From Bacteroidetes bacterium CG2_30_32_10 (GTDB lineage Bacteria; Bacteroidota; Bacteroidia; Bacteroidales; CG2-30-32-10): a DNA stretch of 11,196 nucleotides. How positions within the stretch are numbered: position 1 is the first letter of the stretch; each line of letters starts with the position of its first letter. Made by a program: the position numbers and the translations under genes. The notes below the pieces were generated by a model. That model saw only the letters and a list, made by a program, of their open reading frames with translations, did no database searches and had not been told where the DNA came from. Below, one piece after another: positions 7,212 through 11,196 of the stretch. The stretch covers positions 1 through 11,196 of the forward strand of contig MNXO01000090.1 of NCBI GenBank assembly GCA_001872995.1, read 5' to 3'.

Positions 7212-8506
7212 CACAAAAGTTTTAAAATATTTTCAAGTTTTATTCCCCTTGACCCTTTAACAAATAATGTTTTTCCCATTATTTTGTTTTTTTTAAGCCA
7301 GATAGCTAAGTCATCGGTACTTTTAAAAGTTGGTATTTCGCTATTATTATTAATTTTATTAAATATTTTCCCCACCAGAATTATTTTATCAAATTTTTTT
7401 TTATTTGCTAATTCTAAAATTTTCAAATGTTCTTTTTCGCTTTCATTCCCAAGTTCTAACATATCACCTAAAATAACTACTTTATTATCAAAAGCTATTG
7501 TAGCAAAATTATTTATAGACGCTTCCATACTCGAGGGATTAGCATTGTATGCATCCATAATAACCCTGTTTTGTTCAGTTTTAATTATCTGAGAACGATT
7601 ATTTGTTGGTGTATAGGATTCGATAGCGTTGATAATAGAATTTTTATCAACACTAAAGTAATTTCCAATTGCAATAGCTGCTAAAATGTTTTCAAAATTG
7701 TAGCTCCCAACTAGTTTAGATTTTATTTTATCTAATTTATTGGTGTTTTTATTAATTAGTTCTACCTCTAAATAAGGATTGGCAGCAACAATATTAGCCG
7801 AGTAATTGTTATTAGAAGAATTACCATAAGTTATTCTCTTAGTGTTTTCAGAAAGGTTTGTTAAAATGGGATTTTCACCATTTACAAATAATGTTCCTTC
7901 TTTTTTTCTTATCCAATTGTAAAGTTCACTTTTTGTTTTTATTATTCCTTCTATGCTTCCAAAACCCTCTAGATGGGCTTTACCTATATTTGTAATTATC
8001 CCGAAATTAGGTTGAGCTATTTCGCATAATTCGGCAATCTCACCTAAATGATTTGCTCCCATTTCAATGATAGCAATTTCTGTAAATTTTGATATTTTTA
8101 AAATAGTTTGTGGAACGCCAATATGATTATTCAAATTGCCAATCGTAGCCAAGGTATTGTATTTTTTACTTAAAACAGCATTGAGTAACTCTTTGGTTGT
8201 TGTTTTGCCATTAGTGCCTGTTACCCCAATTATTGGAATTTTTAATTTGCTTCGATGATATTTTGCTAAATCCTGTAGTGTTTTAAGTGTGTTATCAACT
8301 AAAATATAACGATTGTCCTTATAATAATTAACGTCATCAATAACAGCAAATGAACAGCCATTGTTCAAGGCAATTTCAGCATAAGTGTTTCCGTTAAAAT
8401 TATCCCCTTGTAATGAAAAAAAAATTGATTTGTTTTCAACCTTACGACTATCGGTACAAATATGTGTACAATTTAAATAAATTGAATATAATTCCTCTAT
8501 TAACAT
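7211..8506 (-). CDS. murF: UDP-N-acetylmuramoyl-tripeptide--D-alanyl-D-alanine ligase
   Basis: MurF adds D-Ala-D-Ala to UDP-MurNAc-tripeptide with ATP, the last cytoplasmic step of peptidoglycan precursor synthesis. The protein has 431 residues, the usual length. Domains in order: an N-terminal UDP-binding domain with DSRKVENKSIFFSLQG (19-34), a central ATPase domain with the P-loop VTGTNGKTTT (95-104), IIEMGANHLGE (146-156) and ITNIGKAHLEGFGS (170-183), and a C-terminal domain with MDAYNANPSSM and a closing GSRG motif. The ATG at 8506 is 24 bases downstream of a strong terminator, so expression depends on readthrough or an unrecognised promoter. The gene overlaps anmK by one base. It lies directly downstream of gldJ; I recall the same gldJ-murF order in Flavobacterium. 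Two 9-base homopolymer runs (plus-strand 7394-7402 and 8416-8424 approximately) are sequencing-error-prone, but the frame is intact across both. Confidence 0.96.
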   Translation of the reverse strand: MLIEELYSIYLNCTHICTDSRKVENKSIFFSLQGDNFNGNTYAEIALNNGCSFAVIDDVNYYKDNRYILVDNTLKTLQDLAKYHRSKLKIPIIGVTGTNGKTTTKELLNAVLSKKYNTLATIGNLNNHIGVPQTILKISKFTEIAIIEMGANHLGEIAELCEIAQPNFGIITNIGKAHLEGFGSIEGIIKTKSELYNWIRKKEGTLFVNGENPILTNLSENTKRITYGNSSNNNYSANIVAANPYLEVELINKNTNKLDKIKSKLVGSYNFENILAAIAIGNYFSVDKNSIINAIESYTPTNNRSQIIKTEQNRVIMDAYNANPSSMEASINNFATIAFDNKVVILGDMLELGNESEKEHLKILELANKKKFDKIILVGKIFNKINNNSEIPTFKSTDDLAIWLKKNKIMGKTLFVKGSRGIKLENILKLL

Positions 8507-8530
8507 AATAATTTCAACAGATTATTAAAT

Positions 8531-8564
8531 AAAAACCCCATTAAAATTTATTAATGGGGTTTTT
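8531..8564 (-). terminator. Strong hairpin terminator after gldJ
   Basis: A perfect 14-bp stem is formed by 8531-8544 (AAAAACCCCATTAA) and 8551-8564, with a 6-base loop. Read on the minus strand, the GGGG stem core is followed by UUUUU and an AU-rich tail, as in intrinsic terminators. It begins 17 bases after the gldJ stop and ends 24 bases before the murF ATG. It therefore terminates or attenuates transcription passing from gldJ to murF. Confidence 0.88.
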
Positions 8565-8581
8565 AAAGATTGTTATAAATT

Positions 8582-10129
8582 TTAGTTGTTTCCTATTGGA
8601 CTTCCTACCCTAATCATTGCACAACGGAAACCAATATCATTAGTAGATTGATTTTCATCTAAAAAACGTCTTGTACCTGGCACTGTCCAATAAACCAAAT
8701 CTTTCCATGAGCCACCTTTGAAAACTCTTGCCTGATTATTAATCATAGATGTTTTTCCATAGTCATACATAAAATTATTTTCAGAATTAATAGCAATATT
8801 TTTCATGGTAATTGAATCCAATCTATCATAATTAATACTTGAATTTACATCACCATCGCCATAGTTGATGTTATCTGCGTACCTATAATTACGTCTATTT
8901 TGGTTGCCAGATAAATCGTCAAAGACCATCGTGCCTGGTGTTCCAAGCCATGTATTCTTTTGACCCGAAGTGTCATTAAACATAACTAAGTTGGTAACAG
9001 GGTCTATATTGTTATTTTTAAATACATTTCCTCTATAAGGATTGTATTCAGTAACATCTTCAAAAGAAAGTGGTCTGTAAACATCAGCAACCCATTCATT
9101 AACATTTCCTGCCATATTATATAACCCGTAATCATTAGGCCAATAAGAAAATACAGGAGTAGTAATAAAACCAGCATCGTTTAAGTTGCCTGCAACACCC
9201 ATTAAATCTCCTCTACCTCTTTTAGCATTTGCAACAATTTCACCAAGACTTTTTTTGTTATCACTTCTAATGATATGCCCATTCCAAGGATAAAGTTTTC
9301 TGTTTATTATATTTTCATCAACAGTATTTCCCATTAAGCCATAAGCAGCATATTCCCATTCAGCTTCGGTCGGAAGTCTATATTTTGGTAACATAATTCC
9401 ATCTTCCATTTTAACCTTACGCTTTGGTTTTGCACCTGATGGGTCGTTTAAATTAGGAATACCAGTGTTATAAACAGGATTAGAACCAGTGCTAGGATCT
9501 CCATAATCGGAATAAGTATATCTGTCTGTTGTGAAAAATTGAACACTATTGTCAATTGGGTCCCAATCTTTTAAACCTTCTCTAACAAGAATCATTTCAT
9601 TAACTCTATCGCTTCGCCAAGCACAATATTCTGTGGCTTGAATCCAACTGACACCAACAACAGGATATTCTCTGTATGATGGGTGACGGAAGTAATATTC
9701 AACATATTGTTCATTAAAAGCCAATGGGTCTCTCCATACAAGGGTATCTGGCAATGCTTTTTTGTATATTTCAGGATAATCATTGCCCATTATTCTGCTA
9801 ATCCAATGCAGATATTCGAGCCAATCTTGATTTCTAACTTCAGTTTCGTCCATATAAAAAGATGGTACAGAAACTCTTCGTGGAATATTATCCCAGTCGT
9901 AAGTAATATCTTGTTCTACACGACCCATAACAAAAGAACCTCCCTCAACCAATACTAAACCTGGTCCTGTTTCTTGTTCTAAATAGGGTTTCATTTCAAA
10001 ACCACCGTTTTTCTTATCATTATAATTCCATCCTGTAGTAGAAGAGGATGGTTTTTTACAAGAAGTGATAAACAGCATGGCAGCCATTACAAAGCTTAAC
10101 ACTATTACTCTTTTGATTTTTGATTTCAT
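8582..10129 (-). CDS. gldJ: Gliding motility / type IX secretion lipoprotein GldJ
   Basis: The 515-residue protein starts with a basic n-region, a hydrophobic segment and a lipobox ITSC, giving lipid attachment at Cys24. The residues after it (KKPSSS) do not look like a surface-export signal, so it probably faces the periplasm. The mature part begins with TGWNYNDK (32-39) and EQETGPGLVLVEGGSFVMG (51-69), which I recognise as typical of GldJ. A formylglycine-generating-enzyme-like (SUMF1) fold follows: YMDETEVRN (92-100), PVVGVSWIQATEYCAW (156-171), RLPTEAEWEYAA (251-262), GLYNMAGNVNEW (335-346), VFKGGSWKD (469-477) and GFRCAM (500-505). Large insertions at about 182-248 and 352-465 fit GldJ better than GldK. 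The paired catalytic cysteines of true formylglycine enzymes are not seen, so the role is presumably structural. In F. johnsoniae GldJ is needed for gliding and secretion and stabilises GldK. It starts 30 bases after the porP/sprF-like stop. Confidence 0.93.
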   Translation of the reverse strand: MKSKIKRVIVLSFVMAAMLFITSCKKPSSSTTGWNYNDKKNGGFEMKPYLEQETGPGLVLVEGGSFVMGRVEQDITYDWDNIPRRVSVPSFYMDETEVRNQDWLEYLHWISRIMGNDYPEIYKKALPDTLVWRDPLAFNEQYVEYYFRHPSYREYPVVGVSWIQATEYCAWRSDRVNEMILVREGLKDWDPIDNSVQFFTTDRYTYSDYGDPSTGSNPVYNTGIPNLNDPSGAKPKRKVKMEDGIMLPKYRLPTEAEWEYAAYGLMGNTVDENIINRKLYPWNGHIIRSDNKKSLGEIVANAKRGRGDLMGVAGNLNDAGFITTPVFSYWPNDYGLYNMAGNVNEWVADVYRPLSFEDVTEYNPYRGNVFKNNNIDPVTNLVMFNDTSGQKNTWLGTPGTMVFDDLSGNQNRRNYRYADNINYGDGDVNSSINYDRLDSITMKNIAINSENNFMYDYGKTSMINNQARVFKGGSWKDLVYWTVPGTRRFLDENQSTNDIGFRCAMIRVGSPIGNN

Positions 10130-10159
10130 ATTAAAAAAATTTAATTTACATTATATAAA

Positions 10160-11131
10160 CTAAAAAGAAGGACAAATTATTACACTATTATATTTTTCTT
10201 TTCTTAAATTTTCAAATAGCAAATATAATGAAAATTCATGTGAACCACCAATTAAATTTACAAATTTTGATAAATTAATATCATAACTGTATAAAAATCT
10301 AAATGTTTTTGTGTCTATTCCGGCAATTACAACACATGCATCTGAATTTTCAATGGCATTTCTATATAGCAATCCTAATGTTAGAGGATTTCTGTTAATA
10401 CAAAATCCCCCTGCAATTTGTTGATATTGGTGTTGTCTTTGATAAATTATATTGGGTGAAATAAAGGTTTCATTTTTAATACTCTTATTTAAAGAGTATT
10501 TACCAATATAAAAAATCGAAAATTTATAATATAGCTTATCTTCACCAACATAATGCGATGTTGGTGGCTGCGTTAAATGGTTTAACGTAATTCCACTTAC
10601 CATGCTTTTGGTATAACCAATAAAGCCAGCAGAAAAGTCTAAAGAATGAATATTAGTAGAGGTAGGTACTCTTTCATTGGTTGGATATACAAACCCTTGC
10701 TTGTTATCTATTTGGTCTCCAAATGTAAATGTTTTCCAGTCTATGGAATTTTGCATATAACTTGCTTGTATTCCTGTATTAAAACAAAGATTTTTATTTA
10801 CTTTTATCTTATAGGAGTATATTCCACTAATTAATGAACTGGACATTTGTGCTTCACCAGCTTTATCTGTAATAAAAACAAGACCTATTCCGCTAGAAAT
10901 TGACTGAAAATAATGATCAAACGAAGCACTATATGTAATAAATGCACCAGGAATAGCGGGGTTCTGATTACGAAAATTTGTTACAACTCTTGTATTTTCT
11001 CTTGCTCCTGCAAAGGCTGGATTTAAATATAAAGGATTTGCAAAATATTGTGAAAAAGAAGCATCCTGAGCGTTTACTGCTTTAGTTAAAAAAAAACAAA
11101 TAAAAAGAATATAAACGCTTCTTTTAATCAT
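10160..11131 (-). CDS. PorP/SprF-family type IX secretion outer-membrane protein
   Basis: The protein has 323 residues, typical of the PorP/SprF family. A signal peptide (1-21) ends at VNA before QDASFSQY. The mature N-terminus FSQYFANPLYLNPAFAG (26-42) is the family signature. The body alternates short polar and aromatic strands, as expected for an outer-membrane beta-barrel, and the end CPSF is the family's usual cysteine-containing terminus. Members act in type IX secretion. SprF is needed for secretion of the SprB adhesin, and PorP is part of the outer-membrane machinery in Porphyromonas. Which paralogue this is cannot be decided from sequence alone, so no symbol is given. It lies 30 bases upstream of gldJ on the same strand with no terminator between, so the two are probably co-transcribed. 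The ATG at 11131 is chosen because it directly precedes the signal peptide. The 65 bases upstream to the window edge show no TAnnTTTG box. Confidence 0.93.
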   Translation of the reverse strand: MIKRSVYILFICFFLTKAVNAQDASFSQYFANPLYLNPAFAGARENTRVVTNFRNQNPAIPGAFITYSASFDHYFQSISSGIGLVFITDKAGEAQMSSSLISGIYSYKIKVNKNLCFNTGIQASYMQNSIDWKTFTFGDQIDNKQGFVYPTNERVPTSTNIHSLDFSAGFIGYTKSMVSGITLNHLTQPPTSHYVGEDKLYYKFSIFYIGKYSLNKSIKNETFISPNIIYQRQHQYQQIAGGFCINRNPLTLGLLYRNAIENSDACVVIAGIDTKTFRFLYSYDINLSKFVNLIGGSHEFSLYLLFENLRKEKYNSVIICPSF

Positions 11132-11196
11132 GCGGATATTTTGTTTTTTAAATAGGTTATAAATTTTACGAAAATCTTATAAAAAAGGTTACGCTT

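Noticed and set aside
7212..7214. GTG as the anmK start
   Set aside because: The ATG directly after it gives the usual N-terminus and a one-base stop-start overlap with murF, so the GTG is not needed.
7284..7592. 102-residue hydrophobic open frame on the plus strand inside murF
   Set aside because: It is antisense to the conserved C-terminal part of murF. Its Leu/Ile/Phe richness is what reverse reading of Lys/Asn/Glu-rich codons gives.
8582..10129. A true formylglycine-generating enzyme or sulfatase modifier
   Set aside because: The fold matches, but the paired catalytic cysteines are not visible, a lipoprotein signal is present, and the N-terminal and insertion pattern is that of GldJ.
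8582..10129. GldK as the identity of the SUMF1-like lipoprotein
   Set aside because: The TGWNYNDK and EQETGPGLV segments, the large insertions and the murF neighbour fit GldJ; no gldL, gldM or gldN follows, as would be expected after gldK.
11132..11196. Promoter of the porP/sprF-gldJ pair
   Set aside because: No TAnnTTTG match is present on the minus strand of these 65 bases, so the promoter or an upstream operon gene is probably beyond the window edge.
1..11196. A new defence, mobile or biosynthetic system
   Set aside because: Every long frame is accounted for by a known chromosomal family, there are no integrase, transposase or toxin-like genes, and codon and base use look uniform.

Overview
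The window looks like chromosomal DNA from an AT-rich member of the Bacteroidota. The evidence is a GldJ gliding/secretion lipoprotein, a PorP/SprF-type outer-membrane protein, a RemB-like surface protein, a TAnnTTTG-type -7 promoter box, and start sites without clear Shine-Dalgarno sequences. All genes appear intact except the one cut by the left edge. I see no rRNA, tRNA, CRISPR array, insertion sequence or phage gene.

Left part (1-4798, + strand): the 3' part of a RemB/Wzi-like outer-membrane barrel gene, then an AT-rich gap with a likely promoter. After that come a YitT-family membrane protein and purL, the short (small-type) FGAM synthase subunit of purine synthesis. Only 5 bases separate the end of purL from the convergent gene that follows.

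Right part (11131-4804, - strand), read in transcription order: porP/sprF-like, gldJ, a strong hairpin terminator, murF, anmK, a small nitroreductase and birA. The genes are tightly packed (gaps of 8-30 bases, one 1-base overlap), apart from the terminator between gldJ and murF. The first two genes belong to the type IX secretion/gliding machinery of the cell envelope. murF and anmK belong to peptidoglycan synthesis and recycling. birA attaches biotin to acyl-CoA carboxylases. This gives a cell-envelope cluster joined to housekeeping genes.

I found no convincing undescribed multi-gene system. The points worth a second look are small: a terminator only 24 bases before murF, a birA reading frame with no ATG anywhere and an altered ligase glycine loop, a PorP/SprF gene beside gldJ rather than beside a large adhesin, and the short form of PurL without purS or purQ nearby.
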